A stretch of DNA of 64,000 nt from Halovivax gelatinilyticus (lineage in GTDB: Archaea > Halobacteriota > Halobacteria > Halobacteriales > Natrialbaceae), in NCBI RefSeq assembly GCF_024300625.1, contig NZ_CP101322.1, positions 1,997,992 through 2,061,991 on the forward strand. The letters run 5' to 3'. The position numbers and the translations under genes were made by a program. Under the pieces are notes generated by a model that was given only the letters and a program-made list of their open reading frames with translations, was not told the origin of the DNA and searched no databases. Positions 17,413-26,154 of this stretch are shown in pieces (the stretch's first letter is position 1; the number at the start of each line of letters is the position of its first letter).

Positions 17413-18041
17413 AAACTCGATAACCCGAACCGGGAAAATAAGTCTACCCCTCGTTCTCGGAGCTGATCGCTCGACTCGCCGGGATCGCCGTACTCGTACT
17501 CCTCGTCGGGATCCTCGACGCCTTCGGTGCGCGAGCCGACCCACGCGCCCAGCGCGAGCCCGTAGACGAGGTGTGCCGCGTGAAAGAGCGCGAGTTCGTC
17601 CGCGTCGAGTTCGAGGCCGAGCAGCTCCTTTAACATGATCTGTGAGCCGAACGCGGAGAGGCCCATGCCGAACACCGACCCCCAGAGCAGCCCGCGCTGC
17701 TCGGGCTCGATCGCCTCCTCAGCATCTTGGAGCGCGAACAGGCCGCCGAAGACCGCACCCGCGCTCGTCCCGTAGACGAGGTGGAGAGCGATCCCGGCGA
17801 CCTGGTGGTCGTCCGGTTCTCCACCGCCGACGTACCTCGACCAGAAGTGCGCGGAGGGCGGAAGCGAGCGCATGATCGGGAGGCGAAACGCCGTCATGAT
17901 CAGCGTGGCGACGAAGCCCGCCTGTAGCCCGCGGAGACTCGCCGAACGAACGCGAGCCAGCCGCGACGACGAGTCACCAAGGGGTACCTCGTCGCTCGAT
18001 ACTCCAAGCTGACGACGAACGAGATCCGTAACGACGACCAT
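17409..18041 (-). CDS. Polytopic membrane protein of unknown function (DUF6789/YagU-like)
   Basis: 210 residues. About four hydrophobic segments (GFVATLIMTAFRLPIM, GIALHLVYGTSAGAVFGGLFAL, LLWGSVFGMGLSAFGSQIML, AAHLVYGLALGAWVG), with two similar His-x-x-Tyr-Gly motifs (HLVYG) suggesting an internal repeat. The acidic tail carries Glu/Tyr residues. The plan resembles DUF6789 or YagU-like membrane proteins, but I am not certain. Translationally coupled to the LVIVD lipoprotein, so the two may act at the same membrane. Confidence 0.65.
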   Translation of the reverse strand: MVVVTDLVRRQLGVSSDEVPLGDSSSRLARVRSASLRGLQAGFVATLIMTAFRLPIMRSLPPSAHFWSRYVGGGEPDDHQVAGIALHLVYGTSAGAVFGGLFALQDAEEAIEPEQRGLLWGSVFGMGLSAFGSQIMLKELLGLELDADELALFHAAHLVYGLALGAWVGSRTEGVEDPDEEYEYGDPGESSDQLRERGVDLFSRFGLSSL

Positions 18042-18148
18042 ACCGGCGGATCGACGGACGGCCTTCTAACGGTTGTGCCTGCCTATATCACGAGCCCATC
18101 CGGTCTATCGAAACGATCCCATCAGTCGGTCGAGCCCCAGCCGGGGGG

Positions 18149-19309
18149 CTACTCCACGCCGGCCCACTTCAGGACGAGCAGCGTCCCCTCGAAGAGGATG
18201 ATCATGATGACGGCGACGATGCCGGCGGCCATCGCCGTCGGATCGATCGTGAAGATGAACGCCAGCCCGGCGAACGCCGCCCAGAAGTACAGTCGCTTCT
18301 CGGCGAGCCACCGCCGCGTCGTGACGCCCATCATGATCGCCATCATGATGAGCAGCGGAATCTGGAAGACGACGGCGAGAAATGCGGTGAGCGTGATGAC
18401 GAGGTTGAACGTCTCGCCGAGCGCGTAGTGGATCTCGGCGCTGCCTTCCGAGTAGAACGTGAAGTACTCGAACAGGAACGGTAGGACGAGCAGGTACGAC
18501 AGCGCCATTCCGATGGCCGCCAGCACGACGCTCGTCGGGACGGCCGCGAGGTAGTACTTGCGCTCGTGGGGGTACAGCCCCGGCTTCATGAAGCGGTAAC
18601 ACTGGTAGACGAACATCGGCAGGGCGACCATCACTCCGAGCAGGCCGGCCACCTTGATCCGGGTCAGCCACAGCTCCAGCGGGTGGTAGATGTGTGCGGG
18701 CCACTCGTCGGCCTGCGGGATCGCCTGCTCCCAGATGATGGCGATCGCATCCGACGCCCAGAGGATGCCGATGGTCGTTCCGGTCGCCGCGAAGAGGAGG
18801 ACGATCGCGAGCCGCGAGATCATCTCCTCGATGTGGTCGGCCAGCGGCATCTCCTGGTCGTCCGGCGGCTTCGAGATGCCGCCGTCGTCGACCGTCGGAA
18901 GCCCGCCTTCTTTTCGGTCCGGAATGCGCTCGGCGAGTTCCGCCTGCGAGAGATCCGATTCGTCCCGAACTTCGAGGTCGGCTTCTGGTTCGGCCGCATC
19001 GTCTTCTGGTTCGGCCGCCTCGTCTTCTGGTTCGACCTCCTCGTCTTCTGGTTCGGCCGCATCGTCTGACGGTTCCGTCCGCTCGGCTTCGCTGTGATCG
19101 GCCGACGCCGTTGGCGCTTCGTCCGACTCGTTATCCGTGTTGTCGTCCGGAACTCCATCGCCGTCGCTCGCGTCACTCCCGCCGTAGGACAGTCCGTCAC
19201 CGCTGATATCTGGAGATTCGTCTTCGCCTCCGTCGGCTGCGGGCGTCGTCGTCTCCTGCGGCTCGCCGGGGCCGTCGTCGGCCGTCGACTCGTCCCGCTC
19301 GTCCGGCAT
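18149..19309 (-). CDS. tatC: Sec-independent translocase TatC (TatCo type) with long acidic N-terminus
   Basis: 386 residues. The first ~150 are acidic and low complexity, including about four copies of an 8-residue Glu/Pro/Asp repeat. The rest is a six-span TatC core with MPLADHIEEMISRL, a MKPGLYPHERKYY motif carrying the conserved Pro-Gly and Glu, and YLLVLPFLFEYF. TatC recognises twin-arginine precursors in the cytoplasmic membrane. It is divergent from the double-length TatC gene. The window's own lipoproteins (livK, dppA and others) are likely clients. Confidence 0.93.
   Translation of the reverse strand: MPDERDESTADDGPGEPQETTTPAADGGEDESPDISGDGLSYGGSDASDGDGVPDDNTDNESDEAPTASADHSEAERTEPSDDAAEPEDEEVEPEDEAAEPEDDAAEPEADLEVRDESDLSQAELAERIPDRKEGGLPTVDDGGISKPPDDQEMPLADHIEEMISRLAIVLLFAATGTTIGILWASDAIAIIWEQAIPQADEWPAHIYHPLELWLTRIKVAGLLGVMVALPMFVYQCYRFMKPGLYPHERKYYLAAVPTSVVLAAIGMALSYLLVLPFLFEYFTFYSEGSAEIHYALGETFNLVITLTAFLAVVFQIPLLIMMAIMMGVTTRRWLAEKRLYFWAAFAGLAFIFTIDPTAMAAGIVAVIMIILFEGTLLVLKWAGVE
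18979..19074 (-). repeat. 24-bp tandem repeat coding acidic octapeptides in TatC
   Basis: About four degenerate copies of a 24-bp unit (core tcgtcttctggttcg on the plus strand) encode EPEDEAAEPEDD-like octapeptides in the cytoplasmic N-terminal extension of TatC. In-frame length (24 = 8 codons) allows copy-number change without frameshift. Confidence 0.75.
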
Positions 19310-19451
19310 CTACGTGCAATTGTCTCGGGACCGGTTATAGGCCTTTTTCTTACGACGGGCCGTCAGCGGTGAGATTTCCCGAGACCCCGACGGCGACGGC
19401 CGGTTGACTCGAAAGGTTGATAACTGGAAGAAAGGTAGACTCCGACACTTC

Positions 19452-21806
19452 ATGAGTAGCGTCGTCGACGAGGACACCGCCCGTGCCGTCAACTCCGGCC
19501 GGGAGACGATCGGAGGGATGCTGTCTGCGGCCCAGTCCGACCTCCAGAAGATCTTCATCGTCTTCGTGATCGGCTTTATCGGCACCTTCTACGCGCTCCG
19601 CGTCTGGATCTGGGACTTCCTCGAGGCGACGGCGACGGCCCGGATGGGTCCCGAACTCGTCGAGGCGACCGACATCATCACCCGGACGCCGTTCGAGGTC
19701 ATCCTCTTGCAGGCGAAGATCGGCCTCCTCTTCGGCGCGTTACTCGCAATTCCGGCCTTCATCTACTACTCGCGGGACGCGATCAAGCGCCGCGGAATCG
19801 AGAGCGTCGTCCCGCTCTCGCGGTGGTACCTCGTCGGGTTCGTCATCGCCTCGTTCTCCCTGTTCGCCATCGGCGTCTTCTACGCCTACGCCATCTTCTT
19901 TCCCTACGCCTTCCTCTTTCTCGGCGAAGTCGCGCACAACGCCGGCGTCAAACCCAGCTGGGGCATCACGGAGTTCACCGAGTTCGTCGCCCTGCTGACC
20001 ATCTCGTTCGGTCTCGCCGCCCAGCTGCCGCTGTTCATGGGCGCCTTTTCCTACACGGAGATCGTTCCCTACGAGACCTTCCGCGACAAGTGGCGCCACG
20101 CGATCGTCGGGATCACCTGTTTCGGCGCGCTGTTCTCGCCGCCGGACCCGTTCACCCTCATCATGTGGGCCGCCCCGCTCGTGATCCTCTACGCGTTCAG
20201 TCTGGGACTCGCGAAGCTGATCGCCAACACGCGACGCCGCGGGGCGGCCGAGGTGGGAAGCGGCGTCGCCCACGTGAAACGCCGAACGCTCCAGTTTACG
20301 GCGCTGGTCGCCGTCGCCTTCGCGCTCATCGCCGCGGCGCTCGCCGCCGGGGCGCGCGAGTGGCTGGCGACCGAGGTCGGCCCGCAGATGCCCGGCTACC
20401 TCTGGCCGGACGAGCCGACCTATCTCGACGTGCTGGTGATCGAACACGGCACGCTCGGACTCGTCGCCGCGGCGCTGATCATCGCGGTCTCGATCGGCTT
20501 CGCCATCCTGCTGGTGTTGACGTTGCAGGTACTCCGGACGCCGGTCTACCCGCGCGAGAGCCAGCTGCTGATGGCCGAGACCGCAGACGACATCGACTTC
20601 GACGTCCTCGACGCGGCTGACGTCGACCGCGTGCCGGCGCCGGTGTTTACGAGCATGACGGAAGACGAGATGATGGACGTCGCCCGCGACGCGCTCCACG
20701 AGGACCAGCGCGAGAAGGCACAGGCCATCATCGACCGCTTCGACGGCCTGCACGGGGGCGACGACGTCGACGCGGCTGCGAGCGCCGCCGGCACGGCGGC
20801 CGCGACGGCCGAGGCATCCGGCGACGACGAGGGCGGGCTGTTCGCGAGCACGGCCGCCGGCGTCCTCGATCCGTTCACCGAAGAGGAGACGACCGAAGAC
20901 GACATCGGGGGCTACGCCTACGACCTCGCCTTCATTTTCAACAGCCTCACGTCGCGGCTAATCTACCTCGTCGGCCTGTTCATGGCTGTCCTCGCCGGCT
21001 CGTTCTTCTGGCTCTACGCCGGCGGGATCGGCTACATCCTCGCCGTGTTCGTCCGCCGCGTCCCCGATTCGATCCTCTACGAGGTCGCCCAGGAGAACGA
21101 CGCTGACGTCTCTCTCGAAGAGATCCGAGCCGCCGAGACGAATCAGGAACTCATCACCCTCATCCAGGACCTGGACTTCGTCATCGCCTTACACCCCGTC
21201 GAAGTGCTCATCTTCATCGTGAAGGTGTCGACGCTGGCGGCGATCATCGCTGTCCTCCCGCTCGTCCTCTACTACGCCTGGCCGGCCGCGAAGGAGCGTG
21301 GGCTCGTTCGCGGTGACCGCCGGCTGTTCATCGTCTGGGGCGGCTCGCTGTTCGGCGGGTTCGTCCTGGGGACGTTCCTAGGATTCTTCTACATCGCACC
21401 GGGGGTCATCTCGTATCTGATCACCGACGCGGTGAGCAACGACATGGTGGTTTCCTACCGGATCAAGAGCTTCTTCTGGCTCGTCATCTTCACCACCGTC
21501 GGCGTCGGTTTCCTGATGAACATCGTCGTCACGATGGCGCTGTTTCACGTCGGCAACATCGTCTCCTACCGGTCGATGCTTCGCTACTGGCGGCCGGCGG
21601 TCGTCGGCATCTTCGCCTTTGCCGCCGTCGTCAGCCCGCGCGGGCTGCTGACGATGCTCGCGTTCGCGATCCCGATCGCACTCACCTACGTGATCGGCCT
21701 GCTCGTCCTCTACGTCCTCACTGCAGGCGGCCGACTCTTCGGGGGTGGCGGCGGCTCGACCGAAGACGTTTCGGAGCCACCCGCGGGAGCCGAGGTGAGC
21801 GAGTGA
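19452..21806 (+). CDS. tatCt: Fused double TatC translocase (TatCt)
   Basis: 784 residues containing two TatC domains: about 30-290 (AKIGLLFGALLAIPAFIYYSRDA and LFLGEVAHNAGVKPS, with periplasmic loops) and about 490-770 (LHPVEVLIFIVKVSTLAAI, AWPAAKERGLVRGDRR). They are joined by an extra membrane segment and a long acidic cytosolic linker (~370-480). This two-domain, about 14-span form is the haloarchaeal TatCt, essential in Haloferax for Tat export. Start ATG 19452; an earlier TTG at 19404 is unlikely. Divergent from TatCo with a 142-bp shared promoter region. Confidence 0.93.
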   Translation: MSSVVDEDTARAVNSGRETIGGMLSAAQSDLQKIFIVFVIGFIGTFYALRVWIWDFLEATATARMGPELVEATDIITRTPFEVILLQAKIGLLFGALLAIPAFIYYSRDAIKRRGIESVVPLSRWYLVGFVIASFSLFAIGVFYAYAIFFPYAFLFLGEVAHNAGVKPSWGITEFTEFVALLTISFGLAAQLPLFMGAFSYTEIVPYETFRDKWRHAIVGITCFGALFSPPDPFTLIMWAAPLVILYAFSLGLAKLIANTRRRGAAEVGSGVAHVKRRTLQFTALVAVAFALIAAALAAGAREWLATEVGPQMPGYLWPDEPTYLDVLVIEHGTLGLVAAALIIAVSIGFAILLVLTLQVLRTPVYPRESQLLMAETADDIDFDVLDAADVDRVPAPVFTSMTEDEMMDVARDALHEDQREKAQAIIDRFDGLHGGDDVDAAASAAGTAAATAEASGDDEGGLFASTAAGVLDPFTEEETTEDDIGGYAYDLAFIFNSLTSRLIYLVGLFMAVLAGSFFWLYAGGIGYILAVFVRRVPDSILYEVAQENDADVSLEEIRAAETNQELITLIQDLDFVIALHPVEVLIFIVKVSTLAAIIAVLPLVLYYAWPAAKERGLVRGDRRLFIVWGGSLFGGFVLGTFLGFFYIAPGVISYLITDAVSNDMVVSYRIKSFFWLVIFTTVGVGFLMNIVVTMALFHVGNIVSYRSMLRYWRPAVVGIFAFAAVVSPRGLLTMLAFAIPIALTYVIGLLVLYVLTAGGRLFGGGGGSTEDVSEPPAGAEVSE

Positions 21807-21874
21807 CTGCCCCGCCGGCCCTCGGTGTCTGACTGTCAGCACCCTTTAGTACCCACCGTCGACAATCCTGGCGT

Positions 21875-22051
21875 ATGCCCAAGATCAGCGTCGAAATTCC
21901 GGGCGAGTTGCTCGAGGACCTCGACGAACACGTCGGCGACGACGGCAAGTTCGTCAACCGAAGCGACGCCATCAGGGCGTCGATCAGAAAGACCCTCGAC
22001 GTGTTAGACGAGATCGACCAGCGTCACGGGCGCCTGGAAGACGAAGAGTGA
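21875..22051 (+). CDS. CopG-type ribbon-helix-helix protein
   Basis: 58 residues starting MPKISVEIPGELLEDLDEHV: a beta strand (KISVEIP) then two helices (RSDAIRASIRKTL), the ribbon-helix-helix fold of CopG/MetJ transcriptional regulators, which bind DNA as dimers. The stop overlaps the GTG of the following phosphotransferase gene (GTGA). It lies 68 nt after tatCt. Too short to be found by ORF length alone, but the fold signature is clear. Confidence 0.85.
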   Translation: MPKISVEIPGELLEDLDEHVGDDGKFVNRSDAIRASIRKTLDVLDEIDQRHGRLEDEE

Positions 22052-23046
22052 CCGACCAACCGTCACGGCCCGTCGAGACGGCGCTCGCGGCGGCGTTCCC
22101 GAATCGTGAGGTCGCCTCGATCACCGACCCGGGGCCGTCCTGGAACGAGGCGAACGAGACCGTTCGCGTGGCGTTCGCCGACGGCGATACCGCCTACCTG
22201 AAGGTCGCAGCCGACGGCGACGGAACCAGGATCGCGCGCGAACGGGCAGTCTGTGCGTACCTCTCCTCGCGCGGTGACGTCACCGTTCCGCGGATCGTCG
22301 CGGCGGATCCGACCGCTTCAGTTCCGTACCTGGCGACCGAACCGATGGCCGGCGAGGCGCTGTTGTCTCGCTGGGCCGAGGCCGACGCGACCGGGCGCGA
22401 GACGCTCGTCCGCGCCGTCGGCGAGAGCCTCGCCCACCTCCACGACCGCCGGTTCGACGAACACGGCATCGTCGTGGGCGGGTCCGTCGACCGTGACGAA
22501 GGCGACCCCTCGCTCGCGGTGCGGACTGACGACTGGTCGACCGTGCTGGCGGAGACGGTCGAGGAGGTGCGAACGCTCGGGGCGGCCGATCGCTTCGCAC
22601 GCGCCTTCGACGCGGTGTTAGAGGCGATCGACGACCGTCGCGACACGCTGGACGACGCGCCGGCCGCGCTTCTCCACGGGGATCCGGCTCGGCCCAACTG
22701 CGTCGTCACCGGAGACGGTGGGACGCCGATCGGCTTTCTCGACTGGGAACGGGCCCACGTCGGCGACCCGGCCCGCGATCTCCACCGACTCAGAGAACAG
22801 CAACTGGCGACGCTCGACGCGCCGGCGCCGGCCGAGTTCGTCGAGGCCCTCTACGCGGGCTATCGCGACGTGGCCGGATCGCTCCCGGACGGGTTCGAAG
22901 AGCGGGCGCCGATCTACGGGGCGACGTGGACGCTCGGCTACGCGACCGTGCTCGATCGACTGGCCGACTTTCGCGACGAGCCGCGCGAGGCGGTCGCGAC
23001 GCTGATCGACGCTGAGGTCGATCGATACCTCGCTTCACTCTCCTGA
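22048..23046 (+). CDS. Phosphotransferase/kinase, aminoglycoside phosphotransferase (APH) family
   Basis: 332 residues of the APH/choline kinase-like fold. Catalytic loop LLHGDPARPNCVV (HGDxxxxN), metal-binding GFLDWERAHVGDPARDL (Asp in the DFG-equivalent), and a Lys in TAYLKVAADGDGTR. Small-molecule kinases of this family phosphorylate sugars, amines or antibiotics. GTG start overlaps the CopG stop. Its stop abuts the stop of the convergent rlmE gene with no spacer. Substrate unknown; no sign of a resistance gene context. Confidence 0.85.
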   Translation: MTDQPSRPVETALAAAFPNREVASITDPGPSWNEANETVRVAFADGDTAYLKVAADGDGTRIARERAVCAYLSSRGDVTVPRIVAADPTASVPYLATEPMAGEALLSRWAEADATGRETLVRAVGESLAHLHDRRFDEHGIVVGGSVDRDEGDPSLAVRTDDWSTVLAETVEEVRTLGAADRFARAFDAVLEAIDDRRDTLDDAPAALLHGDPARPNCVVTGDGGTPIGFLDWERAHVGDPARDLHRLREQQLATLDAPAPAEFVEALYAGYRDVAGSLPDGFEERAPIYGATWTLGYATVLDRLADFRDEPREAVATLIDAEVDRYLASLS

Positions 23047-23826
23047 TCACTCGTCGAGTCGTTCTGCGAACCCGAATGTAGGTTTGACGTCCTCGACACG
23101 GATGCGGACGCTCTCGCCGGGCTCGGCGTCGGGGACGAACAGCCGAAATCCGTCGACTGCGGCGATGCCATCGCCCTCGCTTCCCGCGTCGACGATCTCG
23201 ACGTCGAGTTCGTCGCCGACGCGCACGGGGGCGGTCAGGCGGTCGATTCCCAGGACGTACAGCTCCGAGGATTCTTTGCGCGTCGCGTCGGGGACCGTCG
23301 CGCGGACGTACCGGAACTCGTCGTCCAGGTCGTCTCGAAAGGCGTCGACGTCGGGGCCTTCGAAGACCTTGGCGGCGAAGTTTCCGCCGGCGTCTAAGAG
23401 TTCGAGGGCCACGTCCGCGGCCGTCCGGGCGAGGTGGAGCGAGCGCGCCTGATCGAGCGAGTACTCGCCGCTGACGTTCGGCGCCATGTCAGAGAGGACG
23501 ACGTCGACCGAGCCGTCCGTCGCCTTCCTGATCCGATCCAGGGTCTTCTCCTCGGTGACGTCGCCGCGCAGCGTCTCGATGCGGTCGTCGATTTCGGGAT
23601 CGAAGTCGTCGATCCGCTGGAAATCGACGCCGACGACGGTCCCGTCCGGACCGACGCGCTCTGCGGCGACCTGAATCCAGCTTCCCGGGGCGGCGCCGAG
23701 GTCGACGACGGTGTCGCCCCGCTCGATCAGCCCCTCCAGTTCGTCTAACTGCTGGAGTTTGTAGGCCGACCGAGCCCGGTAGTCCTGTTGCTTGGCCTTG
23801 TTGTAGTAGTGGTCTTTGCGCGTCAT
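23047..23826 (-). CDS. rlmE: 23S rRNA 2'-O-methyltransferase RlmE (FtsJ) with C-terminal TRAM domain
   Basis: 259 residues. The RrmJ/FtsJ domain (1-190) has SAM motif VVDLGAAPGSW and the K-D-K-E catalytic tetrad, Lys23, Asp in VVLSDMAPN, Lys in AAKVFEG and Glu in SSELYVLG. The last ~65 residues are a TRAM-type beta barrel (VRVGDELDVEIVDAG... ESVRIRVEDV), typical of archaeal members. Methylates the ribose of a uridine in the large-subunit A loop. ATG at 23826 is the start. Confidence 0.93.
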   Translation of the reverse strand: MTRKDHYYNKAKQQDYRARSAYKLQQLDELEGLIERGDTVVDLGAAPGSWIQVAAERVGPDGTVVGVDFQRIDDFDPEIDDRIETLRGDVTEEKTLDRIRKATDGSVDVVLSDMAPNVSGEYSLDQARSLHLARTAADVALELLDAGGNFAAKVFEGPDVDAFRDDLDDEFRYVRATVPDATRKESSELYVLGIDRLTAPVRVGDELDVEIVDAGSEGDGIAAVDGFRLFVPDAEPGESVRIRVEDVKPTFGFAERLDE

Positions 23827-24030
23827 GTGGGACTCACCAGCGGGATCGGCGTGTTCCGGCCGCGAGTCGCGGACGAATTCGCGTTCATACTCGGCGAGAG
23901 GCGGCGGATCCGGAAAGGCTCGTCGGATGCCCGGCTACGTCGAAGCGATAGTCTTCGGTCCGTTCTCCCGTTCGAACGTCCGGTACGTACCGGGGTCGAA
24001 CATCCACTGGCTCAGCGCGCGACGGTCGTC

Positions 24031-25152
24031 TCACTCGCGGTCGTCCGGCGGCCCGGCCGCGAGCACGGGCGGTCCGTCCGGTGAGGCGTGTCGGACGCCG
24101 GCTGCGGGATGGGCGGCGACCGCCGGTTCGGCGCGAACGAGGCGCGGATCGGTGGTTCGATCGGCCTGGGTCCGGAGGGTCCACGCTTCGCCGTCGGAGA
24201 CGGCGACGACGGAGCCGTGAACGGCCGTCCAGTAGGTGGTCACGTCCTGTCGGGCCAACCGCGTCAGCACGTCGTCGTCGGGGTGGCCGAACGGACTGCG
24301 GTAGGCCGAGGAGACGACCGCGATCTCGGGGTCGACGCGTTCGAGCAAGGGGGCGGTCGAGGACGTGTCCGATCCGTGGTGACCCGCCTTGTAGAGGTCC
24401 GCATCCAGGTCGTCGCCGTGTTCCCTGGCCATGCGGTACTCCGCTTCGCCCTCGGCGTCGCCGGGGAGCAACACGCTCGTCTCGCCGTACTCGACGTGGA
24501 AGACGAGGCTCTCGTCGTTCAGCACCTCGGCTCGCTCGTCTTCGGGCGGGTTGAGCACCGAGACGTCGAGCGCCGAATCCCAGTCGATCGGATCGCCCTC
24601 GCGAACGACTCGGAGGGGGACGTCGTGGTCCTCGATGGCGTCCAGGTAGGATCCGTACGTCGACGTCGTGTGGGCGACGCCGGGATCGAGCGCCACCCCG
24701 ATGCCGTCGCGCTCGGTTTCGTACGCCTCGATCACTGCCGGGTGACCGCCGATGTGGTCCCAGTGTGGGTGGGTGGCGACGAGGGCGTCGATCCGGTCGA
24801 TTCCGTGGGCCTCGAGGTACTCGAGAACGTACGCGCCGTCGTCGCGCGAGTGTCCGGTGTCGATCAGGATCGTCTCGTTCGAGGGCGTCACCAGCAGCGT
24901 CGCGTCCGCCTGACCGACGTTGATGAAGTGCACCTGAAACTCGCCGTCGCGGTCGGAATCTATCGTAGACAGGGACGCCGGCGGGCGGTCGTCGGCTTCC
25001 ACCCACGGGGGAAGGTGTTCGTCGTCGGGTGCGCTCTGTGGTCCCGGTGCCAGTTCGATCGGATCCGTCGGCGAACCGACCGAGACGCCTCCGGCGAGCG
25101 CTACCGCGAGGGCGAGCACGATCGCGAGGCAACCGAGGTGCCACCGGTCCAT
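24031..25152 (-). CDS. Exported ComEC-like metallo-beta-lactamase-fold hydrolase
   Basis: 373 residues. An N-terminal hydrophobic segment (LAIVLALAVALAGGVSVG, ~8-26) suggests export or anchoring. From ~90: FHFINVGQADATLLVTP-type start, ILIDTGHSRDD, and metal motif ATHPHWDHIGGH, then LLPGDAEGEAE, LYKAGHHGSDTSS and EIAVVSSAYRSPFGHP. This is the ComEC/Rec2 C-terminal MBL domain found free-standing, which in other species degrades DNA or phosphodiesters outside the cell. Note HPHWDH in place of HxHxDH. No ComEC channel domain is seen in the window. Confidence 0.85.
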   Translation of the reverse strand: MDRWHLGCLAIVLALAVALAGGVSVGSPTDPIELAPGPQSAPDDEHLPPWVEADDRPPASLSTIDSDRDGEFQVHFINVGQADATLLVTPSNETILIDTGHSRDDGAYVLEYLEAHGIDRIDALVATHPHWDHIGGHPAVIEAYETERDGIGVALDPGVAHTTSTYGSYLDAIEDHDVPLRVVREGDPIDWDSALDVSVLNPPEDERAEVLNDESLVFHVEYGETSVLLPGDAEGEAEYRMAREHGDDLDADLYKAGHHGSDTSSTAPLLERVDPEIAVVSSAYRSPFGHPDDDVLTRLARQDVTTYWTAVHGSVVAVSDGEAWTLRTQADRTTDPRLVRAEPAVAAHPAAGVRHASPDGPPVLAAGPPDDRE

Positions 25153-25608
25153 CGTACGGTCTCTCCCGCCAGAACCGACCGGTTCGTGCCCATTGCCGGC
25201 CGACTGGAGACACCTGTAGGGTGGACTGACGGGTAGTAATGAGAAGGCTACACTGTTCGTAATGTAGCGTGTTCAGCCGGGGATACCGGTCTCGCAATCG
25301 ATCGACAGCCAGCAGGGTGTCATCGAACGCCAACGCCACCCGGCGACTGACTCCGCCCGGTCTGAGTCTCTGCACAGACTCGAGGTTTCCAACCCCCGAT
25401 GCACGGGGTGTTTCTGTCCGGGCAGGGGTGTTCCCGTCCTATCAGGTAGGTTTCTGTCCTGTTAGGTGAGCTTCTAAATCCAGCTCGCCATCGGTGGTGA
25501 CCACTGTCGAGATCGAGTCAGAACCGCCCCGCTCGCCCGCCAATTCGATTATAATTAATTACTCGTACTGTGTGTTGAGTTCCTCTCTCAACTCTGGGTG
25601 ATGACACG
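25153..25608. other. Intergenic region with short tandem repeat
   Basis: About 455 bp between the MBL gene and the second solo HTH gene, with no plausible coding frame. It holds three degenerate copies of a 20-bp unit at 25406-25465, an AT-rich 16-mer (25550-25565) found again at 56018, and a small inverted repeat at 25574-25592 that could end the HTH transcript. Confidence 0.5.
25406..25465. repeat. 20-bp tandem repeat, three units
   Basis: Units 25406-25425, 25426-25445 and 25446-25465 share the pattern g-gtg-ttt/ccc-cgtcc-nnncag. The first two units start identically (gggtgtt). Spacing is exact with no intervening sequence. Confidence 0.6.
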
Positions 25609-26109
25609 TCACTCCGGGAGCCAGCGCCCCTCGTCGGACGCCCCGATGCCGTCCGTCTCGCCGGAAACCGCTCGCGACGGCCGTCGGAACCGAAGCCCGG
25701 CGTCGCGCATCAGGCGCCGGCAGCTCGGAATCGAGTACTCGACGTCGTACCGGTCTTCGAGGTAGGTTTTGACGAGTTCTGGCGTCCAGGTCCGAGCGTC
25801 GTAGCCCGCCGCGGTCGGCGGCCGCCGAACGGCGTCCTCGAACGCCGCTCGCTCGTCCTCGGCGAGCTTTCGCGGTCGGCCCGGCCGTCGTTCGTCGGTC
25901 GCGGCGTTCGCGAGCGGCGCGTCGTCCAGACGCGTCAGCCAGTTGTAGATCGTCTTCCGTTCGACGCCGTACCACGACGCCAGCTCCGTCTGCGAGATTC
26001 CGCTCTTGTAGGCGATGGCGGCGATCAGGCGCATCGCCGGTTTCTTCCCCGTCGCCTCATCGAGGGCGACCCGGAGATCGTCGGCGGAAACGTCGTCCAG
26101 GTGATCCAT
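25609..26109 (-). CDS. Solo IS630-type helix-turn-helix protein
   Basis: 166 residues. MRLIAAIAYKSGISQTELASWYGVERKTIYNW is an HTH, then the RRPGRPRKL linker and a winged-helix part ending in SIPSCRRLMRDAGLRFRRPSR. Same architecture as the 14120-14563 protein but clearly diverged: no DDE domain, no partner ORF. A TATA-like taaatag at 26131-26137 lies ~25 nt before the ATG, and a 24-bp tandem array lies just upstream. Could be a DNA-binding regulator derived from a transposase, or an inactive transposon remnant. Confidence 0.7.
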   Translation of the reverse strand: MDHLDDVSADDLRVALDEATGKKPAMRLIAAIAYKSGISQTELASWYGVERKTIYNWLTRLDDAPLANAATDERRPGRPRKLAEDERAAFEDAVRRPPTAAGYDARTWTPELVKTYLEDRYDVEYSIPSCRRLMRDAGLRFRRPSRAVSGETDGIGASDEGRWLPE

Positions 26110-26130
26110 ACCTGTACTTCGATCTATGGG

Positions 26131-26137
26131 TAAATAG
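26131..26137 (-). promoter_or_regulatory. TATA-like box of the solo HTH gene
   Basis: taaatag centred about 25 nt before the ATG at 26109 (minus strand). The 24-bp repeat array begins about 20 bp further upstream. Confidence 0.45.
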
Positions 26138-26154
26138 TTTTAACGGAATGAGTC

